Shown here piece after piece: positions 45,302 through 54,616 of a stretch of 64,000 bases of DNA; the first letter of the stretch is position 1; each line of letters starts with the position of its first letter. The stretch comes from Bdellovibrionales bacterium GWA2_49_15. GTDB lineage: Bacteria; Bdellovibrionota; Bacteriovoracia; Bacteriovoracales; Bacteriovoracaceae. The stretch is taken from positions 40,982-104,981 of the forward strand of contig MEPP01000001.1 in assembly GCA_001769855.1 (NCBI GenBank). The letters run 5' to 3'. The position numbers and the translations under genes were made by a program. Under the pieces are notes generated by a model that saw only the letters and a program-made list of their open reading frames with translations, made no database searches and had not been told where the DNA came from.

Positions 45302-46285
45302 TTAATCGCGCAGTAACTGGGCCATCTCTTTGGCAAAATAGGTCAGAATAATATCGGCACCGGCCCGCTTAAATGAGGTCAGCATTTCCGCCATGGCCTT
45401 CGTTCCATCCAGCCATCCAAGCTGGGCCGCGGCCTTGATCATGGCGTATTCGCCACTCACATTATAAACCGCCACCGGCAGATGGGTGTTGTCCCGTAAG
45501 GTTTTAACGATATCGAGATAGGGCAGGCCGGGCTTCACCATCACGATATCCACCCCTTCCTCCTCATCAAGCCGCAGCTCGCGCAGGGCCTCACGACCAT
45601 TGGTGGGATTCATCTGATAGGTTTTCTTGTCGCCTTTTTTAGGAGTTGAGTCCAGGGCCTCGCGAAACGGTCCGTAGAAACTTGAGGCATATTTGGCGGT
45701 ATAGGACATAATCATGGTGTTGGAAAAACCACTCTTCTCCAAGGCCCCGCGAATGGCACCGACTCTGCCGTCCATCATATCCGACGGCCCGATGATATCG
45801 GCCCCCTGGGCGGCCTGAAGCACGCTCATCTTGGCCAGCATCTCCACCGTGGTATCGTTGACGATCTCTCCGCTTACCGGATCGACAAAACCATCGTGGC
45901 CATCGCTGGAATACGGATCGAGCGCCACATCCGTCATCAAAATGAGTTCGGGAAAACGCTTTTTAATCTCGCGCAAGGCGGTGAGATACAGCCCTTTTTC
46001 ATTGAGGGCCTCGGTGCACTGGGTATTTTTTTTCTCCTCCGGAAGGGCGGGAAATAAACAGATCGAGGGCACCCCGAGAGTCAGCAGCTCCTCAACCTCT
46101 TTAAAAATGAGATCAAGGGTGAAGCGCGATTGGCCCGGCATGGAAAGAATGGGAACTTTTTTATTGTTGCCTTCAATAATAAACAAGGGCGCCAGAAGGT
46201 CCTTGGCGGTCACGGCATTTTCCGAAACCATGGCCCGAATTCCCTCACTCGTTCTCAATCGTCGCGTGCGCTTGTTTAAGATCAT
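45302..46285 (-). CDS. hemB: Delta-aminolevulinic acid dehydratase (porphobilinogen synthase)
   Basis: This 327-aa HemB condenses two 5-aminolevulinates to porphobilinogen in heme synthesis. Motifs are IEGNNKKVPILSMPG, TDVALDPYSSDGHDG (the aspartate-rich form, not the zinc-binding cysteine form), GADIIGPSDMMDGRVGAIR, the Schiff-base lysine regions TAKYASSFYGPFRE and MVKPGLPYLD. Length is standard. The Cys-poor metal region suggests a Mg-activated, zinc-independent enzyme. It is followed by the 30-bp inverted repeat; sufE lies 2 bases upstream. Confidence 0.97.
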   Translation of the reverse strand: MILNKRTRRLRTSEGIRAMVSENAVTAKDLLAPLFIIEGNNKKVPILSMPGQSRFTLDLIFKEVEELLTLGVPSICLFPALPEEKKNTQCTEALNEKGLYLTALREIKKRFPELILMTDVALDPYSSDGHDGFVDPVSGEIVNDTTVEMLAKMSVLQAAQGADIIGPSDMMDGRVGAIRGALEKSGFSNTMIMSYTAKYASSFYGPFREALDSTPKKGDKKTYQMNPTNGREALRELRLDEEEGVDIVMVKPGLPYLDIVKTLRDNTHLPVAVYNVSGEYAMIKAAAQLGWLDGTKAMAEMLTSFKRAGADIILTYFAKEMAQLLRD

Positions 46286-46287
46286 GA

Positions 46288-46725
46288 CTAACTCCCCTTT
46301 TGCATTTGCGCCTGGGCCTTAAAGGCCAGCGCATAGAGATTTATCTGTTTCACCATGGCATTCAGGCCATTGGCACGACTCATGGACAGATGTTGCTTTA
46401 ATCCGATCTCTTCCAGAAAGTTGGGTTTGTTGGCCAAAATGCTATCCGGGGTTTCGCCGGAATAAACTTCCAGGAGAAGAGCGATAATCCCCTTCACAAT
46501 CGAGGCATCGCTGTCGGCGCAGAAAAAAACCTTTCCCTCGGCGTGTCGGGCGGATAGCCACACCTGGCTTTGGCATCCCTTAATCTTATTGGCTTCAATT
46601 TGCTGCTCCGGACTCATGGCAGGCAGCGCCTTGCCCAGCTCAATTAACTTCTTATAACGATCTTCCCACGTCTTCAGCGCGGTAAAGGTCACAACCATCT
46701 GTTGAATTTTTTGAGCGATCTCCAC
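46288..46725 (-). CDS. sufE: SufE-family sulfur acceptor protein
   Basis: This 145-aa protein takes sulfur from SufS for Fe-S cluster assembly. Family phrases are LIELGKALP, NKIKGCQSQVWL with the persulfide-accepting cysteine, and FFCADSDASIVKGIIALLL followed by SGETPDSIL. Length is normal. It starts 13 bases after the upstream membrane protein gene and ends 2 bases before hemB, so it is cotranscribed with hemB. No sufS is visible in the window. Confidence 0.92.
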   Translation of the reverse strand: MEIAQKIQQMVVTFTALKTWEDRYKKLIELGKALPAMSPEQQIEANKIKGCQSQVWLSARHAEGKVFFCADSDASIVKGIIALLLEVYSGETPDSILANKPNFLEEIGLKQHLSMSRANGLNAMVKQINLYALAFKAQAQMQKGS

Positions 46726-46738
46726 CGACTTGCCTCAA

Positions 46739-48409
46739 CTATTTTTTGCGGTACAGGCACCAACCAGCTTCGCAATCAAGGGCATTCATACGCTCCAAGA
46801 TGGCCTGTTTGATCCCCGTTTCAACCGGATTATTAGCATAATACATGGTGGAATATAAGAGATAATCGACGTCATTTAAGTCTTCTGCCTTAAATTTCCA
46901 AGGATGCCAGTCGGGTGTATTGCTGACCGCTTTCCCGGGCTTATAACACACCGGTAAATGGGGGGCATAGCAGGCCCAAAATTGGCCGTTAATACCACTG
47001 TTCCGAAGGGTGTAATACATGGGCAGGAAATGAGTCAGTCGAAGGATTCTGGTGAAATGCTCACTTCGATTGCCAAAGACCACCGAGCCGACGATGCGAT
47101 TACTCGGGATACGGGAAATCATCCGGAGGGGAACCTTGGTTTCCTGCTGATACAGATAGGTTTTATAGCTATAGAGGCCGATGGATAAAAAAGCAATGAA
47201 GGTCACGATTAACTTCTGACGGGAATGCTCAAACCAGTTCCAGGGCCAAAGCCCGATGATTAAAAAGAGTGCCAGAGTCAAAAGGCGATAATTGATGAAG
47301 GTAATTTCGGAGGGAATGTAAATTCCCCATGGTAAAAAAATGGCAAAAAGCAAAAAGATTTTTGCCGCCATTTTATAGGCATACTGAAATTTCTTCTCCA
47401 CCTTTTCAGGGACGCTGGTAACGACCTCAGCATTCTTTTTCTTATTTTTTTCGCCTGGGCCGCCAGACACCTTTTTGGGGGCACTGAGACGATAAAGAAT
47501 AAAGACCAGCACGGCATAGAGAAGCGCCAGCGGAATGAGGGTGGTCAGCTGATAGGGGCCGATAAAGTTCCAGAAAACGTAATTCATAGTGACGGGCAGC
47601 GGACTCCAGGTCACATTAAAAAGCGAGGTTACAAATTCAAAGTCATAGCTGTGAACAAAGGACTCACTCCATTGAATCGTCTGGTGCTCGGTCAGACCTC
47701 CTCGCCCCAGGCCGCCGTACAGGCGCGAGGTAACCAGAAAAAATAAAACATTGGCGAGCAGGATAAAGAAGGGGCGCTCGGCGCGATCAAACAAAGTATA
47801 AAGGGCCAGAAAGAAAACCACCGCACAGGCGGTCACCACGTGAGTGAGTGAGAGCAGGACAAGGGCCACCCAAAAGACCACCCAATTTTTGACCAGATCC
47901 CCGCGGCCGGTGCGCAGGCGCAGAAAGGCCCCAATGGCGATGGTAAAAAAGGGCATCGACTGGACGAAAGGCATGAAGCCCATCCCGATCGTGGCATTCC
48001 AGATACACAATTGAATGAGGAGCTTCTTCCAAGGCGAGGCCTTCAAATCAGGATCGTAGGCATCCATCAAATAAGACATACCCCAACTCAAGCTCACAAA
48101 GTAAAGTAGCAGGAGAACCTTAAAGCCCGCCTCAATCCCAAATAGTCTTCCAAGAAAGGACAGCACCCAGTGATAGGTATGATAGGTGGTAAAATGGGCC
48201 GTGAGATCGTAGTAGCGCTCAAAGAGATTGCCACTTTTTCCATAGTCACCGATGATTTTGGCATAGGTCAGATGCTGGGGCATATCCTGGAAGGGAAAGA
48301 TATCCACCAGCAAGATATAGAGGACGTTGATCACGGCGAGAATCGCCAGCAAGATATAGGGCGAGCGCTTTTGCTCGGCCCAGGCATCCCACTTCTGCAG
48401 AATTTTCAT
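46739..48409 (-). CDS. Polytopic membrane protein of unknown function
   Basis: This 556-aa inner-membrane protein has about eleven hydrophobic segments, from about residue 15 (SPYILLAILAVINVLYILLV) to 400. Between about 300 and 330 there is a charged loop of 25 residues. The sequence DIFPFQDMPQHLTYAKIIGDY early on carries D-M-P-Q-H, a pattern seen in GT-C-fold glycosyltransferases and mannosyltransferase-like proteins. The C-terminal 110 residues are soluble with several cysteines. GGGG before ATG 48409 supports the start. A role in glycan transfer is inference; the family is not recognised with confidence. Confidence 0.6.
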   Translation of the reverse strand: MKILQKWDAWAEQKRSPYILLAILAVINVLYILLVDIFPFQDMPQHLTYAKIIGDYGKSGNLFERYYDLTAHFTTYHTYHWVLSFLGRLFGIEAGFKVLLLLYFVSLSWGMSYLMDAYDPDLKASPWKKLLIQLCIWNATIGMGFMPFVQSMPFFTIAIGAFLRLRTGRGDLVKNWVVFWVALVLLSLTHVVTACAVVFFLALYTLFDRAERPFFILLANVLFFLVTSRLYGGLGRGGLTEHQTIQWSESFVHSYDFEFVTSLFNVTWSPLPVTMNYVFWNFIGPYQLTTLIPLALLYAVLVFILYRLSAPKKVSGGPGEKNKKKNAEVVTSVPEKVEKKFQYAYKMAAKIFLLFAIFLPWGIYIPSEITFINYRLLTLALFLIIGLWPWNWFEHSRQKLIVTFIAFLSIGLYSYKTYLYQQETKVPLRMISRIPSNRIVGSVVFGNRSEHFTRILRLTHFLPMYYTLRNSGINGQFWACYAPHLPVCYKPGKAVSNTPDWHPWKFKAEDLNDVDYLLYSTMYYANNPVETGIKQAILERMNALDCEAGWCLYRKK

Positions 48410-48493
48410 GCATGCCCCATTGTAATAAATAAACAATGTGACTATGGTACCGCAACTGGCGGTTTTTCAAGCAAGAAAACTGTTTTAGTCCGC

Positions 48494-49309
48494 TTATTTT
48501 TTGTAATCAACGGCCATGCGCATGACCAGGTCGTTGCACGCCAGCATCCATTTCACCGGAAGAAAGCGGGGGAAATGCACCATCAGACTGTTCAAGAATC
48601 CCGGCACAATGGAACGGTGACCTTTAAACATTCTATCCATCCCGATCTGCGCCACGAGCTCTGAGGTCATCATGCTGCCGTGGGCGCTCTTTCTTAATAC
48701 CTGGCCGGAGTGTTCGGTAAACTCGGAATAGGTTCCTCCGGGAGCAATAAGCGAGACCGAAATATTGCTTTTTCGCAGCTCGAAATTCAACGTCTGGGTG
48801 AAGTCTCTGACAAAATGCTTGGTGGCCCCGTAAACAGAAAAGTAGGGCACGCTTAAAAACGAGGCGATGGAGCCGACGTTGCTTATGTAGGATTTTTTTC
48901 CATGGGCCTGCATGTGCCCCACCAGATAATAGGTCAATTCGGTCAGGGCCGTGACATTAAGCTGAATGGTTTTTGAGTATTGCTCCAATTCGTAATGCAT
49001 AAAAGGGCCATACGTCCCTATCCCTGCATTATTGATCAGCACCTGAATCATGCGACCATTGGCGGTGGCACGTTCAAAGACTCGCTTGGTCTCATTGGGT
49101 AAGGACAGATCAGCATCGATGGCCAGAGACTCTATCTGATGTTTCTCTTTGAGTTCGGCCCCCAAGGTCTGCAGACGGTCTAAGCGTCGCGCCACCAAGA
49201 CGAGATTCACGCCATCACGCGCCAGCTCCCGCGCCATACTTTCGCCGATCCCACTGCTCGCACCGGTGATAATGGCCCACATTCCTTTTCTTTCCAGTTG
49301 TCCTTGCAT
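48494..49309 (-). CDS. Short-chain dehydrogenase/reductase
   Basis: This 271-aa SDR is an NAD(P)H-dependent oxidoreductase. The cofactor-binding TGASSGIGESM starts near residue 15, NNAGIG is present, and the catalytic serine region is followed by YGATK with the Y and K. The C-terminal region (HFPRFLPVKWML) may be membrane-associated, as in retinol or acyl-CoA related SDRs. GGAGG 5 bases before ATG 49309 fixes the start, 2 bases after the upstream dehydrogenase. The substrate is unknown, but an operon with a quinone reductase-like gene and a regulator suggests lipid or aldehyde metabolism. Confidence 0.9.
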   Translation of the reverse strand: MQGQLERKGMWAIITGASSGIGESMARELARDGVNLVLVARRLDRLQTLGAELKEKHQIESLAIDADLSLPNETKRVFERATANGRMIQVLINNAGIGTYGPFMHYELEQYSKTIQLNVTALTELTYYLVGHMQAHGKKSYISNVGSIASFLSVPYFSVYGATKHFVRDFTQTLNFELRKSNISVSLIAPGGTYSEFTEHSGQVLRKSAHGSMMTSELVAQIGMDRMFKGHRSIVPGFLNSLMVHFPRFLPVKWMLACNDLVMRMAVDYKK

Positions 49310-49311
49310 AG

Positions 49312-50319
49312 CTACCTCCAAGCCAAAAGAATTTTTCCCTGTCCGCGTTTTTCTTCAATAAACTGATGGGCCAAGGCCACATCTCTGGCGGGAAAAATCT
49401 TGCCAATAATTGGTTTTAAATTCCATTGTGTTATTTTACTGAACTGCTCTAAATTTTTCTTGATGTAGATTTTGTCTTCCATCAGCTTAAGGGCGTTTAA
49501 GGCATAAACACCCTTGTTCTGATCGAACATCTTGATGACGCTAAAACGCGGCATGGAGATGGCTGCCTTGGCAATGGCGACAAAGTTGCGCCCGCCGGCC
49601 CTGATTCCCTCAGACAGGCCTAAGCAAACAATTCGGCCGGTAGGCCCCAGGCGATCATAGTGGCGCATAATGCTGGTGCCACCTTGCGAGTTTAAGATAA
49701 AATCATAACGGTTATCCTGTGAATCTTGCCAAAACTCGTTATGGGTGCGGGCGCGGGCCCCCAAAGATTCGATCAGGGCCTTTTTACTGCCCGAGCTGGT
49801 CAGCCCGGTCACGTTCGCCCCAACCGCCTTCAACATTTTGAGACTGAGGGTTCCCAGCCCTCCGCTGGCGCAGTCAATTAAAACCTTATCGCCGCCACGA
49901 ACGCGTGCCATTTCAAAAAGGGCGGCATCGGCGGTGATAAAGGCCACCGGCAGAGAGGCGCCTTCCTCCAGAGAAAAATTTTCGGGCAGCGGAATGGCCA
50001 TCCAACTTTTAACCCGGATCTCGGATGAGTAAGCGCCAAAGACCGAGCCGCCATAAACCTTATCACCCACCTTATGATTTTTAACCTCTGAACCGATTTG
50101 TGTCACCACGCCGCTGAACTCGTACCCCGGTACAAAGGGTTTTGGAGGGGCATCTTTGTAAAAACCCAGGCGCATGACAATATCCGCAAAATTGATGCCG
50201 CTATAATAAACCTCCACCGTCACCTCATCAGGGGCCAGAGGGGTGGTTTCCTCTTTTTGCTCTTCAAACGACAGCACCGATGCCGCACCATACTTTCGAA
50301 TATAAATTTGCTGAAACAC
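49312..50319 (-). CDS. Zinc-independent MDR-family oxidoreductase (quinone reductase-like)
   Basis: This 335-aa protein is a medium-chain dehydrogenase of the NADPH:quinone reductase or enoyl reductase branch. The GroES-like start TTPLAPDEVTVEVYYSGINF is followed by PFVPGYEFSGVV and the Rossmann motif CASGGLGTLSLKML. The zinc-binding cysteines of alcohol dehydrogenases are absent. It lies 15 bases after the ArsR-family gene and directly upstream of the SDR gene on the same strand. The cofactor is probably NADPH. Its substrate cannot be read. Confidence 0.9.
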   Translation of the reverse strand: MFQQIYIRKYGAASVLSFEEQKEETTPLAPDEVTVEVYYSGINFADIVMRLGFYKDAPPKPFVPGYEFSGVVTQIGSEVKNHKVGDKVYGGSVFGAYSSEIRVKSWMAIPLPENFSLEEGASLPVAFITADAALFEMARVRGGDKVLIDCASGGLGTLSLKMLKAVGANVTGLTSSGSKKALIESLGARARTHNEFWQDSQDNRYDFILNSQGGTSIMRHYDRLGPTGRIVCLGLSEGIRAGGRNFVAIAKAAISMPRFSVIKMFDQNKGVYALNALKLMEDKIYIKKNLEQFSKITQWNLKPIIGKIFPARDVALAHQFIEEKRGQGKILLAWR

Positions 50320-50333
50320 CTTAAACTCCTTGG

Positions 50334-50684
50334 CTAGTTTTTGCGCTTTTTTGAAGGCCGATCAACCTGGGGCAGAAAAATCATTTTAAGCTGCTCGATG
50401 GTTTCCAGATTGGGACGACAGATTAAAAATTTACCGCGTTTTTCAGTTTCGATAAGATTGGCATTCACCAGCTCTTTTAAGTGGTGGCTCAGGGTGGAAG
50501 GTCCCACGCCGAGATTCCCCATGATCTTATTCAAAAAACATTCCTTGCCGATGCAACCATCTTGCTTTTCGTCATCCGCAAGATTGAGTTCGTGCGCCTC
50601 TTTGATCTTTAAAAAAAGGTCGAGGCGATGCGGGTTGGCGAGGGCCTTAAAAACTTTCACTATTTGGGCAATGTTTACTTTCAT
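50334..50684 (-). CDS. ArsR-family transcription regulator
   Basis: This 116-aa winged helix regulator has the ArsR/SmtB fold: VFKALANPHRLDLFLKI at the N-terminus and LGVGPSTLSHHLKELVNANL as the recognition helix. A cysteine pair C44 and C49 (DGCIGKECF) sits between the first helices, so a metal or redox signal is plausible. The promoter region to the right carries several inverted repeats that could be its operators. It is the first gene of a probable three-gene operon (arsR, quinone reductase-like, SDR) and is divergent from the thiolase gene. Confidence 0.88.
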   Translation of the reverse strand: MKVNIAQIVKVFKALANPHRLDLFLKIKEAHELNLADDEKQDGCIGKECFLNKIMGNLGVGPSTLSHHLKELVNANLIETEKRGKFLICRPNLETIEQLKMIFLPQVDRPSKKRKN

Positions 50685-50703
50685 TTTTGTCTCCTGACAA
50701 AAA
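50684..50703 (-). promoter_or_regulatory. Hairpin over the arsR ribosome-binding site
   Basis: TTTTTGTC and GACAAAAA are perfect 8-base complements around a 4-base centre (TCCT). On the minus strand the centre is the AGGA of the arsR ribosome-binding site, and the arm ends at the ATG. It could fold in the mRNA to limit translation or be a DNA palindrome for a regulator. Confidence 0.5.
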
Positions 50704-50763
50704 TTAGAACGGCAGGGTACACGGCCATCCTGGCCGTCGCGCTTTTATCATTTTTCCGTGAAA

Positions 50764-50802
50764 AATATTGTTTCATACTTCGACAATATTCGAACTATCG
50801 AA
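50764..50802. promoter_or_regulatory. Possible ArsR operator region with inverted repeats
   Basis: Two inverted repeats lie in the shared gap between arsR and the thiolase gene. AATATTGT (50764-50771) pairs with ACAATATT (50783-50790) across 11 bases, and TTCGA-ACTA-TCGAA spans 50789-50802. TTCGA-type repeats are common ArsR-family operators. A third hairpin (ACGGCCA-TCC-TGGCCGT, 50721-50737) is nearby. The assignment to the ArsR protein is inference. Confidence 0.45.
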
Positions 50803-50885
50803 CGGTGTCAAGAGCCTTGCACCTTTACGAAAACCGCAAATTGAAGGAACATGCTAGACAAATACCTTACAGGAGGACCTCATAT

Positions 50886-52154
50886 ATGAATAAAATTGCG
50901 ATTATCGGTGGAACAAGAATCCCTTTTGCCCGCTCCGTGACGGCCTATAAAGAGGTCGGAAATTTTGAGCTGCTCACGGCCACTCTGAAGGCCTTAAAAG
51001 AAAAATATAAGCTCGACTCGTATACCATCGGTGAGGTTTGCGCCGGGGCCGTTTTAAAACGCAGCAAAGATTTTTCCTTGGCGCGGGAAACTTTGCTTGA
51101 GGCCGGACTCTCTCCTCAAACTCCCGGCACCGACATTCAAAAGGCCTGTGGCACCTCCCTGGAGGCCGCCTTTATTATCGGCGCAAAAATTGCCACCGGA
51201 CAAATTGAGTGCGGGATTGCCGCCGGCACCGACACCAGCTCGGATGTGCCCATTGAACTTTCCGTCGGCCTTTCGCGCAAGCTGGTGATGGCCTCGAAGG
51301 AACGAGATTTTCTGGGCAAGGCGCGCACCCTGGCCCAGCTTTCGCCCAAAGATATTCTGCCCAAAATTCCCGCGGTAAAAGAGCCGCGCACCGGCCTCAC
51401 CATGGGTGAGCATTGCGAGCTGATGGCCCAGGAGTGGGGCATCTCGCGAAAAGATCAAGATGAGCTGGCCTATCAAAGTCATCGACGGGCCGCCGCCGCC
51501 TATGAGTCAGGTTTTTTTCGCGATTTGATCACTCCATTTTTGGGACTGGAAAAAGATAATAACCTGCGGCCCGATACGGAGCTCGCGGCCCTGGCGAAGC
51601 TTCGCCCGTGCTTTGAAAAAAGTGACAAAGGAACGCTCACGGCGGGCAACAGTACCCCTCTTACCGACGGTGCCTCCGCGGTCTTTATGTGCTCGGAAGA
51701 TTTTGCCAAAAAGCATGGTCTGGAGATTGAGTGCTATCTCACCTACTGCGAGTCGAAGGCCGTCGACTACCGCAAAGATGAGGGTCTGCTCATGGCCCCT
51801 GCCTATACCGTTCCCGCCATGCTCGATCGGGCCAAACTTAAACTGCAAGATTTTGATTTCTACGAAATTCACGAGGCCTTCGCCGCTCAGGTTCTGTGCA
51901 CCTTGAAGGCCTGGCAAGACCCAAAATTCTGCAAAAACAAACTCAACCTGCCCAACGTTCTGGGTGAAATCGATCGCGCCAAGCTAAACGTCAAAGGCGG
52001 TTCCATCGCCCTTGGCCACCCCTTTGGTGCCACAGGCACCCGCTTGATCGGCACCGCCAGCAAAATGCTGCGAGAAAAAGGTCAAGGCCGGGCCCTCTTA
52101 AGTATTTGTACCGCGGGGGGGATGGGAGTTACGGCGATTCTGGAGCGTCCGTAA
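50886..52154 (+). CDS. Thiolase (acetyl-CoA acyltransferase)
   Basis: This 422-aa thiolase cleaves or condenses acyl-CoA. The nucleophile cysteine C88 (QKACGTSLEAA), HEAFAAQVLC with the active histidine, and GGSIALGHPFGATGTR plus CTAGGMGVTA with the second cysteine are all visible. The length of about 420 fits the FadA/FadI-like branch. AGGAGG at 50871-50876 fixes ATG 50886; the longer frame back to 50628 is spurious because it runs through the arsR gene. It is divergent from the arsR operon and may share its operator region. Confidence 0.93.
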   Translation: MNKIAIIGGTRIPFARSVTAYKEVGNFELLTATLKALKEKYKLDSYTIGEVCAGAVLKRSKDFSLARETLLEAGLSPQTPGTDIQKACGTSLEAAFIIGAKIATGQIECGIAAGTDTSSDVPIELSVGLSRKLVMASKERDFLGKARTLAQLSPKDILPKIPAVKEPRTGLTMGEHCELMAQEWGISRKDQDELAYQSHRRAAAAYESGFFRDLITPFLGLEKDNNLRPDTELAALAKLRPCFEKSDKGTLTAGNSTPLTDGASAVFMCSEDFAKKHGLEIECYLTYCESKAVDYRKDEGLLMAPAYTVPAMLDRAKLKLQDFDFYEIHEAFAAQVLCTLKAWQDPKFCKNKLNLPNVLGEIDRAKLNVKGGSIALGHPFGATGTRLIGTASKMLREKGQGRALLSICTAGGMGVTAILERP

Positions 52155-52156
52155 GG

Positions 52157-52765
52157 ATGGTCGGGCCGACTTTCCCTCTTATCGTGCTCCTTATCTTGCT
52201 GCTGTCTTGCGCCCACCAAAGTGCAATCGGCAGCAAGCTTGAAGCGCCTGCACCTGCGGTAAAAATTGAGAGTAAAAAAGAGTATCTGGAAACGACCTAC
52301 TCGGCCCAGCAAGGTGAATGCCGGGTCAGCGTGACCACCTATTTCGCCGAGAGCGTGAACAAAGATACGGCGCGATTGCGCCCCATGAACTGCAGCGATG
52401 AAACGGTTGTCGCCAAGCTCTTCCAGCAAATATTGAGCACGGTTTCTTCCGGCCATCACGGACGCCTCCCCTTCAGCGGCCTCTCCATGGGTCGCCTGGT
52501 GGAATATCCAAGTTTTTCCCAGGCACTCAAAACCTTGGCCTCAGAGTCTCGTGAGTGGAATCTAAAAAAAGGCGCTCCCGTCAAAGGGCATGAGAATAAT
52601 TTTGCCACGCAGGCGTTGAATGAGTTGCTGCCCTCAATGTGGGTTGAGAAAATTTTGCGCCCCTATTGGGAGAAGTTAAAAATCCCCGGGGTTGAAAAGG
52701 TTCTGATTGATCCTGCTTCCAAATTGCCCTTTGACTGTCAGTTTTGGATTTCGTCTGTGAGGTGA
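52157..52765 (+). CDS. Lipoprotein of unknown function
   Basis: This 202-aa protein has a signal peptide ending in a lipobox (LLILLLSC, followed by AHQ) and a mature part with no recognised fold. It contains alternating polar and hydrophobic stretches and about four cysteines. ATG 52157 lies 2 bases after the thiolase stop, with GGAG about 11 bases upstream, so it is probably cotranscribed with the thiolase. It is convergent with the large protease-like gene, leaving 12 bases. Function is unknown. Confidence 0.65.
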   Translation: MVGPTFPLIVLLILLLSCAHQSAIGSKLEAPAPAVKIESKKEYLETTYSAQQGECRVSVTTYFAESVNKDTARLRPMNCSDETVVAKLFQQILSTVSSGHHGRLPFSGLSMGRLVEYPSFSQALKTLASESREWNLKKGAPVKGHENNFATQALNELLPSMWVEKILRPYWEKLKIPGVEKVLIDPASKLPFDCQFWISSVR

Positions 52766-52777
52766 ATTGAAGCAGGC

Positions 52778-54616
52778 CTACTCTTTGATTGGTCTGAGCT
52801 CCCAACTCACAAACATGCCAAAATTACTGGTCTCCCCGATCAGGTCCGTCTTCCCTCCGTGATGGGGGTACGGCGTACGAATCACCGTGGTAATAGGGAC
52901 GGGAGTTCTGTAGACGGGAGACCCGCCCCGAGCGCAAATCAAGGGCACGGCAATTTCCTTTTCCACCATCTTGACATTGAGATTATAAGTGCCCCAGGGC
53001 AAGGGAGCGATCTGATAAGAGTCGAGCTGCAGTCCGACCGCCTTTGGGCCCTTAAGCAAGGTGAGCGACCCGGCCGCATTGGCTTCACACTCCCCCATCT
53101 TGCCCGTCACCTTGTAAGTCACGGAACCATCAACGGTGAGAAATTTATTCTTGTAGACGCTATCATCATCTCGCCCGGTTTCCAGCACCGTGAAGTCCTT
53201 CACCTCAACTTCAATTACCAGCTTGTTACCTGCGCTGGGAACTTCCTGGCGGTAGCGGACGGTGCCTTTAAAGGAGTGGCATCCCTGATTGGTGGCCTTG
53301 AAAGAAGGACTGGGGGTAAGGGCCTCGTCAATGCGAGTATGCTGGTAGTTGGCGGCCACGAGCACGATCGTTTCCAGGTCCTGATAATCCTTTTTATCCA
53401 GGCAGTACAAATATTCCTTGCGAAACGGCTCTTCCCATAAAATTTCTTCGAACCTATTCGGGCCCCGGCGCTTGACCAGAAGTTTGACATTCATTTTGTC
53501 CAGATTGCCCAAGACAGGGTTGTCAATGGAGACGGAGCGCACGTCTTCCCCTGAGACATCAAAGGCATAATAATCCCGGGACATGGGGCGCAGGAGCATG
53601 TTCATCTCATAGCGATACTGACCGTTGGCATCGAAGACAACTTTCTCAGGTTTAATCTCAGGCAGATGGCCTTGGGCATCCGGGATTCCCCGCCCCGGCA
53701 CGGCCGCATAGTCGTCCCACTGTAGAAAACTGTCGCTAAGAGGTTCCTGATTCCATGCCTTCACGGCAAAATCAAGCCAGTGTTTTTTTAGCCCGCCCTC
53801 CAAGGTCCGATCGAGCGCCTCAAAAGCACTATCGCTGGCCCAGGCCTCATGCAGCGCCGGAATGCTTTCTTCGCCCAAGGTGTTGGCGAGATACAGGTAA
53901 AACGGCCAGGTCGAATACGCCTCGGTCAACGCGCTCAAACGGGCATCCTCAGAAAAGCTAAACCACTTGTGCTCAACATTGGATTTTGGATAGACGTAGT
54001 GGATGGCATAAGTCGCCAAACCTTCGATCATATTTCGGTAGAACTTGCACTGTCCTCGCATGTCATAGGTACTCTGCAGAACGTGGAAATATTCGTGCGC
54101 CAAGATGCCCGAGACTTCATCCTGACTCGCGCCCCTGGCCCATAAAAGGTTGACCGCCATATAGGCGGGTGATTTCGGGCATCCCATATTGGGATTGAGG
54201 TCCGCAGGATACGCCTTAGTCCAGGCGTGGGGCATCTGCTTCCCAGGTGGTGGCGGAGGAAAATCAAAAAGATAAACATCGAGCTTGCCGTCTCCGCCGT
54301 TGGGCCAGATAGGATTACTTTTGTCAGTGACGTCTGGCGGAAGCTCTTGTCCGCTATCATCACCGTGACGCCGGCCCATCAGCTTCTCTTCCGCAGGAAT
54401 AATATCGTTGCTCAAGGTTGCCATAATGAAGAGCGCGATCCGTTCTTCCTCAAAGTTGTCTCTCTGATACCAGACGCGAAGATTGGTATTCGGAGTATCG
54501 GTGTAGGTCCATAGGCGCGTGGGGATTCTTTCAGCTTCGGGGTCTGGCTGCGCCTGGGCGGTGAGAGAGAGGGTGAAACAGACAAGCGTGAGGAGGGTGA
54601 TGGTGAGTGTTTTCAT
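52778..54616 (-). CDS. Large exported gluzincin-like metalloprotease
   Basis: This 612-aa exported protein has a signal peptide (about 1-22) and a zincin motif LAHEYFHVLQ giving H174, E175 and H178, with a glutamate in IEGLATYA (E198) as likely third ligand, the gluzincin arrangement. The region 90-170 contains a proline-rich loop. The C-terminal 300 residues are beta-rich with several possible calcium or carbohydrate-binding domains and end in SNFGMFVSWELRPIKE. Function would be extracellular proteolysis; the substrate is unknown. The gene is followed by the gene-poor stretch 54617-55356. Confidence 0.75.
   Translation of the reverse strand: MKTLTITLLTLVCFTLSLTAQAQPDPEAERIPTRLWTYTDTPNTNLRVWYQRDNFEEERIALFIMATLSNDIIPAEEKLMGRRHGDDSGQELPPDVTDKSNPIWPNGGDGKLDVYLFDFPPPPPGKQMPHAWTKAYPADLNPNMGCPKSPAYMAVNLLWARGASQDEVSGILAHEYFHVLQSTYDMRGQCKFYRNMIEGLATYAIHYVYPKSNVEHKWFSFSEDARLSALTEAYSTWPFYLYLANTLGEESIPALHEAWASDSAFEALDRTLEGGLKKHWLDFAVKAWNQEPLSDSFLQWDDYAAVPGRGIPDAQGHLPEIKPEKVVFDANGQYRYEMNMLLRPMSRDYYAFDVSGEDVRSVSIDNPVLGNLDKMNVKLLVKRRGPNRFEEILWEEPFRKEYLYCLDKKDYQDLETIVLVAANYQHTRIDEALTPSPSFKATNQGCHSFKGTVRYRQEVPSAGNKLVIEVEVKDFTVLETGRDDDSVYKNKFLTVDGSVTYKVTGKMGECEANAAGSLTLLKGPKAVGLQLDSYQIAPLPWGTYNLNVKMVEKEIAVPLICARGGSPVYRTPVPITTVIRTPYPHHGGKTDLIGETSNFGMFVSWELRPIKE

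Noticed and set aside
48449..48463. Hairpin with T run (ACCGC-AACTG-GCGGT) before the membrane protein gene
   Set aside because: The T run points to the plus strand, where no gene ends; on the minus strand there is no T run. The stem is only 5 bp.
52082..52459. Minus-strand open frame over the lipoprotein gene
   Set aside because: No motif or ribosome-binding site, and it overlaps two better supported genes.
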